Source of the DNA: Nocardia sp. alder85J
Lineage (GTDB): Bacteria; Actinomycetota; Actinomycetes; Mycobacteriales; Mycobacteriaceae
Length of the DNA stretch: 64,000 nucleotides
NCBI RefSeq assembly: GCF_020176955.2
Contig: NZ_JAIUCZ020000014.1
Coordinates: 225,729-289,728, forward strand
Direction: 5' to 3'
Shown: piece after piece, positions 26,917 through 36,742 of the stretch
How positions within the stretch are numbered: the first letter of the stretch is position 1
Layout: each line of letters starts with the position of its first letter
Notes under the pieces: generated by a model
What the model saw: only the letters and a program-made list of their open reading frames with translations
Databases searched by the model: none
What the model was told of the DNA's origin: nothing
Program-made: the position numbers and the translations under genes

Positions 26917-27469
26917 ATGGGATTCGGTATCTGCACGTTGTTGTACCGGCTGGCCGCTGTCGTGGCATGTGTTGCCCTGCTCGGAGCATGCAGCGCAGTA
27001 CACCACCGGCGCTGACGACCGTCGTTCAACGTCCCCACGGCGTTCGATCAATTCGTGGGCGTGTGCGCACGCGCGGCGCGGACGTACTCGGCCGCGCCTG
27101 CCTATGCCGGCCCACCACCGCATCCGATGGCGATCGTCGGCCTCGACCAGCATGTGCACGACCTCAGCTCCTATCTGGTCGGCGGTGAGTCCTCGTACGC
27201 ACCGAACACCGATCCCGCGGCGGTGCGGCTCGTGGCTTGCGAGAACGACGAAGGCATTGCGGACACAGCTCGGCCCGCAGTGTTACTACAACGGCGCCAC
27301 CATCAGAATGCTCTTGAAATGGCATCGATTCACTATCTGCGCTGCACGTACCCATACCGTTGTCGGAACTGAACGACTCCTCACCGACGACACCCACTGC
27401 CCGCCGGTGCTGTACGGGATCCAAGGCCGCCCGGCCCCGGATCACGCGTCGATCAGTGCCGGCAAATGA
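26917..27469 (+). pseudogene. lipoprotein with in-frame stop and frameshift
   Basis: The ATG at 26917 opens a signal peptide with lipobox (AAVVACVALLGACSAV). An in-frame TGA follows at 27013. The same frame then continues sensibly (FNVPTAFDQFVGVCARAART, YLVGGESSYAPN, VRLVACENDEG) to about 27280. The likely ending (CYYNGATIRMLLKWHRFTIC, TERLLTDDTHCPPVLYG) is in another frame. A lipoprotein of about 180 residues would result if both lesions were repaired. The family was not recognised. Confidence 0.55.
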
Positions 27470-27672
27470 ACCAAGCCGTCGTTGGCTACACACAAGCAAC
27501 CCTGCCCTAGCCTCAGCGACCAGGATCAGGGTGAAAGCCTCCAGCGCCGTGGCGCTGCTCGGCGTCGCGATGGCCCGGGGTTCGCGGTGGTGATCCCGGA
27601 ATCCGGCCGGTGAGGAATCGCGCGGGAATCCCGTCTCCACTGGGCCCCGCATGCCGATCCATACTGGTGTCT

Positions 27673-28080
27673 GTGAAGGCCGGACCAATAGTGGCGGTGG
27701 CCGTTGTGGTCGCAGTGATGGTGTCAGCGCTGGTCGGCTGCGCCGCGCAGGCCGGCTGCCACTGCGACCGCTCAGGCGAGGCCTGCACCGCTGACCAGGA
27801 CGCGTGGGACAAAGCCGTGGCGTTCGGCGACACCCTGCTGACGAATCGGATCTTCGTCGCCGGCGACATCCGGCGCGCGGCGTCTCATGTCACTGGCGTC
27901 AGGCTGGTCAGTCTGATCGGACAGGACGCCCGGACAGGCGAGGTCCAACTCGTGATCAAGGTGCACGGCGTCAGTGCGGCCTCGGCCGATGGTGATCCGC
28001 AAACCGAAGACGTGTGCTACCAGCTGACCTACCGGGACCGCACCCAGCAGGGCCCGCCCACACACGTGCACTGCCCCTGA
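27673..28080 (+). CDS. small lipoprotein of unknown function
   Basis: The 135-residue product starts VKAGPIVAVAVVVAVMVSAL with the lipobox LVGC at about residues 19-22, so it is probably anchored on the outer face of the membrane. The mature part has paired cysteines (CHC and a later C, then VCYQLTYRD and HVHCP), suggesting disulfides. The start is uncertain: GTG codons at 27667 and 27673 fit the signal peptide best. No family was recognised. It follows another lipoprotein, now broken, in the same direction. Confidence 0.6.
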   Translation: MKAGPIVAVAVVVAVMVSALVGCAAQAGCHCDRSGEACTADQDAWDKAVAFGDTLLTNRIFVAGDIRRAASHVTGVRLVSLIGQDARTGEVQLVIKVHGVSAASADGDPQTEDVCYQLTYRDRTQQGPPTHVHCP

Positions 28081-28234
28081 CGCCTGCTCAAAGCAGGCAA
28101 GATCCGGTACCAATTACCGCGTCGCCGAGCCGCCCGGCCACAACCGATCCCAGGGACCGCTGCCCGGGGAACGGCCGCGCCGGTGGGGCTACGGCCCGCA
28201 GGCGGTCTGCGCCGACGACGCCGTACGCGGCGAG

Positions 28235-30060
28235 TCATGCTCCGCCGTGACGACACCCGAACCCAGGCCAGCGGCCGAGCCGACATGCGCAGCAACAACG
28301 TCCGGCGCATCCTCGGCGCCGGCGCGACGGACCGCTAGGGGTGGCGACCGCGACGGAATCGTCTCGGGTGTCGCGCACGTAGACAGCATGGGTGTTCAGA
28401 TCGATGGTGGTCGACTCCGGGCCTTTCCCGACCGGGAGGGTGGCGGTGACGGTGCGGGTGGCGGGGTCGATGACCGAGACGGTGTCGTCATCGAAGTTGG
28501 GTGTGTAGGCAATGCGGGTCGTGGGGTCGACCACAACCTCTTTCGGATCTGTCCCGACTTCGAGTACGGCAGTGACGGTTCGGGTGGCCGCGTCGACGAG
28601 TGAGACGGTATCGACCCCGCCGGTGAGGTAGACAATGTGTGTCGTCGAGTCGATCGTGATCTGTCGAGAGTAACCGCCGGTCAACGGTGTTGGCGTGAAC
28701 GCTCTGGTCGTCACATCGATCGCCCAGACTGTACTCGAGTCGGTCGCGGTGACATAGGCGAAATGCGTGGTCGGATCGACGACGACAGCTTCGAGTTCGT
28801 CGTCGATGGGGATGCTTCCCACCAGCGTGCCGGTGACGGTGTCGATCACCGACACCGTGCCCTGTCGGACAGGATTGTTCACGTTCTCGATTCCGGGTCG
28901 CTGCCACAAGCGGTAGCTGGTAGCGAACACGAAGTGCAGGTCGGGGTCGAATGCGACCGTGCTGGGGCCAGTTCCCGGCAGCGGCAGGGTTCCGGTCACG
29001 GTGTGGGTGGCCGGACCGATCATCGCCACCAGGCCGTGGTCGTCCTTGTTGTCGGCGCCACGGTGGGTACTGGTGACATACGCGGCGTGTGTGGCCGGGT
29101 CGATCGCCACGTTCGGATTCTCCCCACCGACCTCGACGGTGGCGACTGTGGACCTCGTGGTGGTGTCGAGGATGGAGACGCCGGTTCTGAACGACACGTA
29201 GCCGGTGTGGGTCGGGGCGTCGAGGACGATCCCGTAAGGACTTTCCCCGACGGGAGGATTGCTACGGCTGCGGGTGGGGGATGCGGCGCGGTATCGGGCC
29301 GCCCGACGACAGCGGGATCGAGGTCGGTGGCGGCTGCGACCGCGACTGTGAGTACGGCGGCGCCGGCCAGTCGGCGTAGCCGACCGACGGTGATCGGCCG
29401 GCGGATCGAGGCTGGGCCGGCCTCGAGAGGTGACGGCGAACTTTTGTCCGGGGCGGGGATCGATGTGCCGGCCGGTGTGGGTGTTGTCGTATCAGGGTTC
29501 GCTGCGGTGACCGCCGCCACCGCAGCGGCCGGTATCGGGGCCAGGGCCGGGAAGTGCCGTGTTCCGGGGCCGCGGAGGGCGTGGCGAGCGGCGTCGGCGA
29601 GTTCGAGACAATTGGGGTACCGGTCTGTGGGTTGTTTGGCCAGCGCTGGGGCGATCACTGTGTCGAGGGCGTGGTTAAGGTGCGGGCGCAGCGCAGACGG
29701 TACTGGTGGTCGTGCGGTGAGGTGGGCAGCCATGACGGCGGCCTGATTGGCGCGCGGGAACGGCGGTTGGCCGGTGAGCAGCTGGAACAGTGTGCATCCC
29801 AGTGAATACAGGTCGGCGCGGTGATCAGTGGGCGCGTTGGTGAAGCGTTCCGGGGCGGTGTAGGCGAAAGTGGCGACGAGTCCGGAGGTTGTGGCGATCG
29901 CCTTGAGGAGGCGAGCGATACCGAAATCAGTGAGTACAGCCCGCTCGCCGTGGCATGAGTCGTTCTCGATGAGCAGGTTCGCCGGTTTGACATCGCGATG
30001 CAGCACACGCCGGATACGCACCGACCGCGGCGCTGACGACCGCCGGACCCGTACACCGGA
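28235..30060 (-). pseudogene. Ser/Thr protein kinase fused to YncE-like beta-propeller, truncated and frameshifted
   Basis: Reading from 30060, the sequence enters at the catalytic loop (VLHRDVKPANLLI), then TDFGIAR and FAYTAPERF and the C-lobe to about 29560. The whole N-lobe, with glycine loop and catalytic lysine, is absent. A Pro-rich linker and a single hydrophobic segment (VGRLRRLAGAAVLTVAVAAA) lead to a frameshift near 29265. After that come repeats such as VVVDPTTRIAYTPNFDDDTV and TVSVIDPATRTVTATLPVG, typical of YncE/PknD-like sensor propellers. The last blade is cut short. It cannot phosphorylate and is a remnant of a membrane receptor kinase. Confidence 0.8.
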
Positions 30061-30124
30061 TGCAGTTGTCATGTCACGCGGATAGAATTCGGGCGCAGTG
30101 ACACTGCACGTACCAGGGGGTACG

Positions 30125-31294
30125 GTGACGACTCCACCAGAGCAACCCAACCATGAACCAGGCGAAAAGATTCGGCCCGGACACGACCGAATCGATCCGC
30201 CGCAGAGCGGATTCGGCGTTCCTGCTGCCGGAAGGCCTGGCGGTAACCGTGCCGCCCTCATCGTCGCCGTCATCGCGGCTGTCGTCGTGGCGGTGGGCGC
30301 GGGCACCTGGTGGTGGTTCGGTGTCGTACGGTCCTCGACATCGGCGCTTCCCGATGTGAACACCCTCGATCCGTGCGGAGTGATCAACGAGAGCGTATTC
30401 GCCGGTCCCGGCATCGACATCCACGTCCAGCCGCACCAGCTCGGCACGTGCTACTACACCGTGGCGCTACCCGGCGGAGGGCCCGGCTATTTCGTGATGG
30501 TCACCGTCGGTGACCGCCTCGTGCCCGAGTACAGCGACCACAGCACCGTCGACACGGTCACCCACGGTGATGTGCAGATGTCGACACCCAAGAACAGCCG
30601 CGACTGCAAGGGTTTCCTCTACAGCCAACCCGGCAGCCAATATGTCGAGGTGCTGGCAGGCGCCAACAATGCGGCCGCGCCAGGAGCCGACAAGACCGCA
30701 TGTCTGTACGCCCACAAGGGGCTCGACGCGGCTGCGTCGGCCATCACAGCCCGGCATCTGCCACGCATCGGCTACCCCGCCGACTCCACCGGATCCGTCG
30801 ACTTGTGTGCACTGATCCCGGCGACCGAGATCGCCACGCTGGCCCACCGAACCAGCGTCACACTGTCGGGGACGAGTAACCGGCACGCGTGCCGCTGGAT
30901 CACCTCGGACCAAGCAGACGGTCCCGACACCGGCTGGCCCGCCGTCAGCATCGTCACGAACCTGGTCCACGACTCCGGATCGGGATCCGCCACCTCGACG
31001 ATCATCAACGGCCACACCGTCGTAGCCGACCGTCTCTACGGCACCTGCAGCACCACGATCGACATCCGCGGTCGGGACTGGCCACAATGGCCCGGCCGTC
31101 AGGTGTTCGGCGGGCCCGACAGCCGGCAACAGGAATCCAACAACCCCACAACCTCGGAGCGCCCCGATCTCGTGGAGTGGATCGAGGTCGACGTCAACTC
31201 GCCCAACGGCCTCGGTACCGCAGGGCAAAACGAATGTGACGAAGCATCCGCCCTCACCACCGAGCTGACCGCTCTATTGCCACAACCGCGCTAG
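30125..31294 (+). CDS. membrane-anchored extracytoplasmic protein, two DUF3558-like modules
   Basis: The 389-residue protein has a Pro-rich cytoplasmic start and one transmembrane helix (ALIVAVIAAVVVAVGAGTWW, about 43-62). Two outside modules follow, opening with LDPCGVI (about 88) and VDLCALIPATEIA (about 228), each with further cysteines (GTCYYTV, RHACRW, NECDEAS). The layout resembles the DUF3558/sensor lipoprotein families of actinobacteria, a tentative link. GTG at 30125 is preferred because AGGGGG precedes it. It diverges from the kinase remnant, and kinase-plus-sensor pairs of this sort are common, so the two may once have worked together. Confidence 0.6.
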   Translation: MTTPPEQPNHEPGEKIRPGHDRIDPPQSGFGVPAAGRPGGNRAALIVAVIAAVVVAVGAGTWWWFGVVRSSTSALPDVNTLDPCGVINESVFAGPGIDIHVQPHQLGTCYYTVALPGGGPGYFVMVTVGDRLVPEYSDHSTVDTVTHGDVQMSTPKNSRDCKGFLYSQPGSQYVEVLAGANNAAAPGADKTACLYAHKGLDAAASAITARHLPRIGYPADSTGSVDLCALIPATEIATLAHRTSVTLSGTSNRHACRWITSDQADGPDTGWPAVSIVTNLVHDSGSGSATSTIINGHTVVADRLYGTCSTTIDIRGRDWPQWPGRQVFGGPDSRQQESNNPTTSERPDLVEWIEVDVNSPNGLGTAGQNECDEASALTTELTALLPQPR

Positions 31295-32200
31295 TCCCAG
31301 GAAGGTGCCCTGGCTTGCGAAATTTCTGATGCCGTAGGCATTGGCCGGGCCGTAGAGGCGGGTCTCGGTTTCGGTGGTCACGTCCGGCTCGTCCCAGGTG
31401 GCGGGGTCGGCGAAAACGAACTCGCCACCGTGCCGCGGCGGGCGACCGTTGGTGCCGGGCAACCGAGGTGGTGCGCCGGGGCACAGGACCCGGTCCCACC
31501 ACATCCGCCCAGCACCGCCACGGGCAGGCCGGCCAGCAGGAACGCCAGCCGGGGCGCGTCGTAGCCGACGTCGGTGACGACCCAGATGTCGGGGTCACCG
31601 GGCCGCCGATGGCCGACGTCGATCAGGTTGCCGATCCCGGTGCGCAACTGGGCGTCAGTGACGGTCGCGGCGTCGCCGCCGGAGGCCGGCCGTAGCGCGT
31701 CCAACGGCGCGGTCCAGGAACTGCGGCCGGATTCCAGTGCGCAGATCACCGAATACGGCCAGCCCGGGATCATCGGATGCGAGTCCTCGGCGCGGCCGTA
31801 GGTGTGACACAGCATCCGCTGCGAGCAGGTGTGTGCTTCCGGCCGCAGCCAGCAGATGATGTCCACCGCCAGGACCAGCCTGCCGTCGACGGCTCTCGAC
31901 AGCGGGGCCGCGGTCACCGCCCGCCGCAGCCGATCGACGTCGATGCGACCCCGATCCAGCGCCGCATACACACTGCCGTGACCCCGGTGATGCTCACCGA
32001 CCAGCGACAACTCCGGCAGCGACCGCACCGGCCGTCCGCGCACAACACCGCGTCCACCAGCTCGAACACCGCATCCGCCCGCACGGTCACACACCGATAC
32101 AGCTCCTGCCGGAACACCGACAGGTCCCCGGACGCACCGGCACCGCCGGTGTCGTGCACCGAAGCCCTCGGGTCGAGTTCCTCTCTGTCGCAAGAAGAAT
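31274..32200 (-). pseudogene. DDE transposase remnant (IS701-like/NF041680-type)
   Basis: Fragments read LSVFRQELYRCVTVRADAVF, HGSVYAALDRGRIDVDRLRR, GRLVLAVDIICWLRPEA, MIPGWPYSVICALESGRSSW, PDIWVVTDVGYDAPRLAFLL and, after a shift near 31500, GEFVFADPATWDEPD. This is the pattern of a common actinobacterial DDE transposase. At least two frameshifts are present, and the C-terminal third is missing where the remnant meets the 3' end of the neighbouring gene. No terminal repeats were found. Confidence 0.7.
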
Positions 32201-32439
32201 CATCACCCAAGGGCTTCAACCAAGATCAATCGGGGCACACCAGCCGACCCTGTACCTTAAAACTCAAGCTAGGGCGGCACCGAAAGCGACCGCTCGCCCG
32301 CGGGCAGCGGCGGCCGGGTCGATGTTTTGGAGCGTACTCACCGGCCATGCTCTCGAACTCCAACGGCTTCGGCACAAGATTCGAGAGACGGTGGCCCAGC
32401 AGCTCTCCGGCTGAGGCCGGTGGTCGGCTCCCGCACATA

Positions 32440-32720
32440 CTGGACTGTTCTACCGTGCGGCGTTGCTGTTGTCACCTTCGACCCGCCACTACGTCGTCGG
32501 GGTGATCCGCCGGCCCCTCCGTGAGATCGGATCAGGCTGACGGGCACTCGATCCCGGGCGACAAGCGATGCTCGTGCCGGTCTACCTGCAAGGCGAACCG
32601 CTCACCGGCCTGGGTGCCGGATTCGACGTATCGGCGAGCACGCCTGGCGCTATGTCGAGGAAACCACAGCCCTGCTCGCCGAACAGACACCCGCGTTGAA
32701 GGCCGCGTCGGGGAAAGGCA
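32440..32720 (+). pseudogene. IS5-type (HTH_Tnp_4/DDE_4) transposase N-terminal fragment
   Basis: Short frames contain LFYRAALLLS-like, HYVVGVIRRPLREIGS, ALDPGRQAMLVPVYLQGEPL and IGEHAWRYVEETTALLAEQT. This is the N-terminal signature of the DDE_4 transposases. It has frame changes and ends abruptly at about 32715, where a regulator fragment begins. Confidence 0.5.
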
Positions 32721-33059
32721 AAAGCCGCTGGCTTACGATACTGGCGGATCCGGACCGAGCGCTGGAACTGATGTACCACGAGGCCGGCCACGACATCCGC
32801 TTGCTCGACGTCGATGCCGCCGCAGCCGCCCGCCACGATCCGGATATCGCCGCCGGTCTGCATGAACTCCACCGTGAACGCCACACCTGGATCCGGGACG
32901 CGATCAGCGATGTCACCGAGCCCGACGTGGTGGCGATCTGGCTGGTCTTTGCCTGTCCATGGGGATCGGCATGCAGGAGGCCACTGGCGTACAGTTGCCG
33001 GACCTCGACCATTTGCGCCCCGTTCTGAGCGCGATCATGGATTCCCTCGGCCACGAATA
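32720..33059 (+). pseudogene. TetR-type regulator C-terminal fragment
   Basis: ADPDRALELMYHEAGHDIRL, AAGLHELHRERHTWIRDAIS and, after a shift near 32950, MGIGMQEATGVQLPDLDHLR form the ligand-binding half of a TetR-like protein. The N-terminal helix-turn-helix is missing and replaced by the transposase fragment. Assignment is by pattern only. Confidence 0.4.
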
Positions 33060-33434
33060 GGCCTTGCGCGGCGGGCTCCCGCGTCGGTCCCATAGAGCCC
33101 GATCATGGTCCGGGCGAGAGCATCGCCCGCCGAACCTATCTGCGGTTCGAGTCCTGAAGTATCAGCGTCTCACCGGAATTCATCGAAATATATTGCTCCC
33201 GCATCCGAATGAACGATTGGACAGGTCACACGGATACCCTTCACACGCTCGCAGCGCGACGGCTCGACGTATCAAGGAGATGGCTGGCAGCCGTCAGTAT
33301 TGTTTGCGGGTGCCGTACACGAATCGCCGCGTACGAGGATTTGCGATAGCATCCCCGCACGCATCCGTCACTGGCACCCAGCACCATTCGACAACATCGA
33401 GGCAATCGGTGCTGCCATCCCGAAAGGCTCTTCG
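33060..33434. other. no gene recognised
   Basis: About 375 bp upstream of a small secreted protein. GAAAGG at 33421 is its likely ribosome site. Nothing else is supported. Confidence 0.35.
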
Positions 33435-33692
33435 ATGAGGTCTCCCTGTATTACCGCGATCACGGCGATAGCAGCCGTCCTGGCTGGCCTGTCCGCCGTT
33501 CTCGGCACCGGCACCGCCCACACACAACCCGAGCGCGCGCCACGGTACGACGTAGTAACAAATTTGTATGCGACCGGACCCGATCCTCACGTCACCCCCG
33601 CACCACCACCGGCCCCGGTAAACAAATACCCTCCGCGCACCGTCACACCACAACCCACCGCGACACCGGTCCCGCCGACATCGGGGTTGTGA
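33435..33692 (+). CDS. small secreted proline-rich protein
   Basis: The 85-residue product has a signal peptide (MRSPCITAITAIAAVLAGLS, cleavage likely near GTGTAHTQ). The mature part of about 55 residues is rich in Pro and Thr (VTPAPPPAPV, TVTPQPTATPVPP). No family was recognised. Low-complexity Pro/Thr tails are usual in cell-wall-associated proteins of mycolate actinomycetes. The ATG at 33435 has GAAAGG upstream. Confidence 0.6.
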   Translation: MRSPCITAITAIAAVLAGLSAVLGTGTAHTQPERAPRYDVVTNLYATGPDPHVTPAPPPAPVNKYPPRTVTPQPTATPVPPTSGL

Positions 33693-34150
33693 CCAGCACC
33701 GTTACCCGGCAACGACATCGGAACGACCGGCTGCAGTTGCGGACCGGCCGGTCCCTCTGCCGCACCCGCGGCAAGCACCTCCCTGAACCTGCACTACGCG
33801 CTCGTGCAACGCTGCGCACGAGGTCTACGCCGCGGAACTGGATCTCACGCCCTTGATACCGACACGCTGCGCCTACAGCTCCCCTGTGCACAGCTGCCTC
33901 TCTTGGGCGCTCGACCACTTTTCATTCACCTCGGACTCGGCGTGGCACGCGTATTACGTCACCCGGTGGAGTCGACGACGGCGACGCCACCGGTTGCGGT
34001 GGTCACGCCGTCACTGTTGTCGCTATCGCACAGCTCAAGGATGTCGGGACGCTTTACACTGTCCACCACGGCGTCCGTGTACTCGACAGCTGGGGCCGAT
34101 GTGGCGCGACTCCACCACAATTCTCGGCCACTGGAGTTCGTGAGCAATGA
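33693..34150. other. unassigned region before the IS256 element
   Basis: Short frames contain a stretch such as EVYAAELDLTPLIPTRCAYS, but no motif is recognised and frames change. It may hold a broken secreted-protein gene cut by the insertion at about 34151. Confidence 0.3.
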
Positions 34151-35228
34151 TCAAAACCTGTGGATGACCGGGAGGGAGTGCCTTCCCGGATGATCTTCGT
34201 ATCCAAGGTTTGATCAGTCCGGCGCGCCAACGCCGGGCGGGAAGGCACCCCGGTGCTCAAGGTAATCGACGGCGCTGCCGCCAATCAGGACGGCGCGGCG
34301 ACGGGCGGCGAGTCGGCGTTCTCGCCGATCGACGAGATCGTGCGTGAAGGCGCGCGGCGGATGCTGGCCGCGGCGTTGCAGGCCGAAGTGGCCGCCTATG
34401 TTGCCCGGTTCGTCGGCGAGGTGGACGAGAACGGGCGGCGGCAGGTCGTGCGCAACGGCTACCACGCCGAACGCGAGGTGCTCACGGCCGCCGGAGCGGT
34501 GACGGTGCGCGCTCCGCGCGTCAACGACAGGCGAGTCGACGCGGAAACCGGTGAGCGTCAGCGGTTCTCCTCGGCGATCCTGCCGGCCTGGTGCCGCAAG
34601 TCGCCGCAGATGAGCGAGGTGCTGCCGCTGCTGTATCTGCACGGATTGCCGACCGGCGATTTCTCCCCGGCCCTCGGGAAGTTCCCCGGGACCGGGGCGG
34701 GCTGTCGGCCTCTGCGATCACCCGGTTGACCGCCCAGTGGCAAGACGAGGCGAAAGCCTTTGCCGTGAGGGATCTTTCGAGTGTGGACTATGTCTATCCA
34801 TGGGTGGATGGGATTCACCTGAAGGTGCGCCCGGAGCAGGAGAAACTGTGCCTGCTGGCGATGCCCGGGGTCCGTGCGGACGGCCGCAAGGAACTCGTGG
34901 CCATCAGCGACGGGTTCCGTGAGTCGCACGAGTCGTGGGCGGATCTGCTGCGTGATTGCCGCCGCCGCGGCATGAGCGGCCCCGGTCCTGGCCGTCGGGG
35001 ACGGAGCGCTCGGGTTCTGGAAAGCGGTGCGAGAAGTGTTCCCCGACACCCGCGAACAGCGCTGTTGGTTCCACAGTGGGACTGTAAGTGCCTGTGTACA
35101 AACTGATCGCTGGCGCGTAGGGGGCTTGCGGTGTGTGTGCTGGGGGCCCGCGTGTCGGGGCGGAATGGGTGGGACCTTCTGGTAGCAACGGATGGCTACG
35201 AATCACCGTTTGCCTCAAAAGGTCCCGT

Positions 35229-36170
35229 ATGTCGTTGTACTCCACCGCTGCCGAGGTTGGCAGCGAAATCGCCGATAACGGTTGCGGGTGTGTCGCCTGC
35301 CGGTTCGGTCACGGCAGGAAACATGCTGTGCGCCAACGCCGTTACACGTCCGATCTGACCGACGAGCAGTGGGCGATCCTCGGACCGCTGCTGCCGTGGC
35401 CGGTGTGGCTCGACGGCGGTGGGGGCCGCCCGGAGGAGTACTGCAGGCGGCAGGTGATCGACGCGATCTTCTATGTGGACGACAACGGCTGCAAGTGGCG
35501 CAATCTGCCTGCGGACTTCCCGCCCTGGCGGACCGTGCACGCGGCGTTCACCCGCTGGTGGGTGTCCGGGGATGTGCTCGCCGTCCACAACGATCTACGG
35601 GACCTGGTGCGCGCTGCCGAGGGCCGCGACCCGGACCCGACCGCGGCGATCATCGACTCGCAGTCCGTCCGTGCGGCCGAGACCGTCGGTGCCGGCAGTC
35701 GCGGGTTCGACGCCGGGAAGAAAATCAACGGCCGCACACGGCACGTCGTCGTCGACACCACGGGATTGCTGCTGGTGGTGGCGGTGACCGCAGCGTCGGT
35801 CCAGGACCGCGACGGCGCACGCCTGGTCCTGCAACGCATCCGGCAGCTGTTCCACACGATCGCGCTGGTCTGGGCCGACGGCGCCTACGCCGGGAAACTC
35901 GTCGTCTGGGCGAAACAGGCACTCCGGATCACGATCGAGATCGTGAAACGCGGCGACGACACCAGCGGATTTGTCGTCCTGCCCCGCCGCTGGGTGGTCG
36001 AACGCAGCCTGTCGTGGCTGTCTGGCAGCCGCCGGCTGGCCCGCGACTACGAACGACTACCTGTCCACCACGAAGCCCTCGTGCACTGGTCGATGATCCT
36101 GCTCATGACCCGCCGGCTGGCCCGGGCGCCACGTCACCGCGCGACGGTGAACAGCCCCGTCGCCTGCTGA
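35229..36170 (+). CDS. IS5-family transposase
   Basis: The protein of about 313 residues has the N-terminal RRYTSDLTDEQWAILGPLLP (DUF4096-type) and the DDE residues in AIIDSQSVRAAET, LVWADGAYAGKLV and RWVVERSLSWLSGSRRLARD. The frame is intact, so the element may be functional. The frame is open upstream to 35133; the ATG at 35229 is the more plausible start, although the exact start is not certain. Its 3' end overlaps the convergent passenger gene by 37 bases. Confidence 0.88.
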   Translation: MSLYSTAAEVGSEIADNGCGCVACRFGHGRKHAVRQRRYTSDLTDEQWAILGPLLPWPVWLDGGGGRPEEYCRRQVIDAIFYVDDNGCKWRNLPADFPPWRTVHAAFTRWWVSGDVLAVHNDLRDLVRAAEGRDPDPTAAIIDSQSVRAAETVGAGSRGFDAGKKINGRTRHVVVDTTGLLLVVAVTAASVQDRDGARLVLQRIRQLFHTIALVWADGAYAGKLVVWAKQALRITIEIVKRGDDTSGFVVLPRRWVVERSLSWLSGSRRLARDYERLPVHHEALVHWSMILLMTRRLARAPRHRATVNSPVAC

Positions 36171-36634
36171 TCGGCCCACCCGCGAGCAGCCAGGCGTTTC
36201 AGCTTCGCCCGCACCCCCTCCACCTTCGACCGGTCCTCGACCGGGACCCCGAGTCCGGCGGCGACCTTCCCGGCCCGCAACCCGCCCTCACCGGCGTCGG
36301 CGAGAACCTCGAGAATGTCGAGGTAATCGCCCGGCAGCACCACCGCCGGGTCCATCCCAGGTTCCCGCTGCGGCACCACCACCGCGCCGATCGGCGACGC
36401 GCTCCCCGAAACAGGATGCAGCGCTGCCACTTCCGACTCCGGACCCGGGTCACCGGGCCCAGCCTCAGCATCGATCTCGGCGAGGGTCTCCCGCGTGATC
36501 ACCAACCGGGACAACCGCTGCTCACACGCCTGCAACTGCCCGGCCAGCTCGGTGATCCGCCGCCGCAGCCCCTCGGCCTCCTCCACGGCCGCAGCCTCCC
36601 GCCGGGCCAGTTCCCCACGCCACGACTGTGTCAC
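36134..36634 (-). CDS. IS5 passenger protein: coiled coil plus winged-helix-like domain
   Basis: The 166-residue product lies wholly inside the IS5-type element, convergent with the transposase. Residues about 5-55 form a heptad-rich coiled coil (ELARREAAAVEEAEGLRRRI, then LAGQLQACEQRLSRL). Residues about 100-165 (PGDYLDILEVLADAGEGGLR, KVAAGLGVPV, VEGVRAKLKRLAARGWADQQ) have the look of a small winged-helix domain. I recall similar proteins beside actinobacterial insertion sequences. Possible roles are control of transposition or target choice. GTG at 36634 is the likely start. Confidence 0.65.
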   Translation of the reverse strand: MTQSWRGELARREAAAVEEAEGLRRRITELAGQLQACEQRLSRLVITRETLAEIDAEAGPGDPGPESEVAALHPVSGSASPIGAVVVPQREPGMDPAVVLPGDYLDILEVLADAGEGGLRAGKVAAGLGVPVEDRSKVEGVRAKLKRLAARGWADQQATGLFTVAR

Positions 36635-36742
36635 CGCCACGAGGATAGGCCCCCAGCAACCACTCCGACAGACCCCGCCCATTCCCGCAGATCACCACGC
36701 CAAGACCACTATTCGATCAGTTTGTACACAGGCACTAAGGAA

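Larger units (their letters stand above)
35088..36735 (+). mobile_element. IS5-type (ISL2/IS427-like) element with passenger gene
   Basis: Perfect 22-bp inverted ends begin GTGCCTGTGTACAAACTGAT (35088 and, inverted, ending at 36735). They are flanked by TAA at 35085-35087 and 36736-36738, a 3-bp duplication typical of IS5 subgroups. At 1648 bp it is longer than usual for the family. The extra length is a second, convergent gene at 36134-36634. The element sits only 12 bp inside the end of the ISAzo13-like element. Confidence 0.88.
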
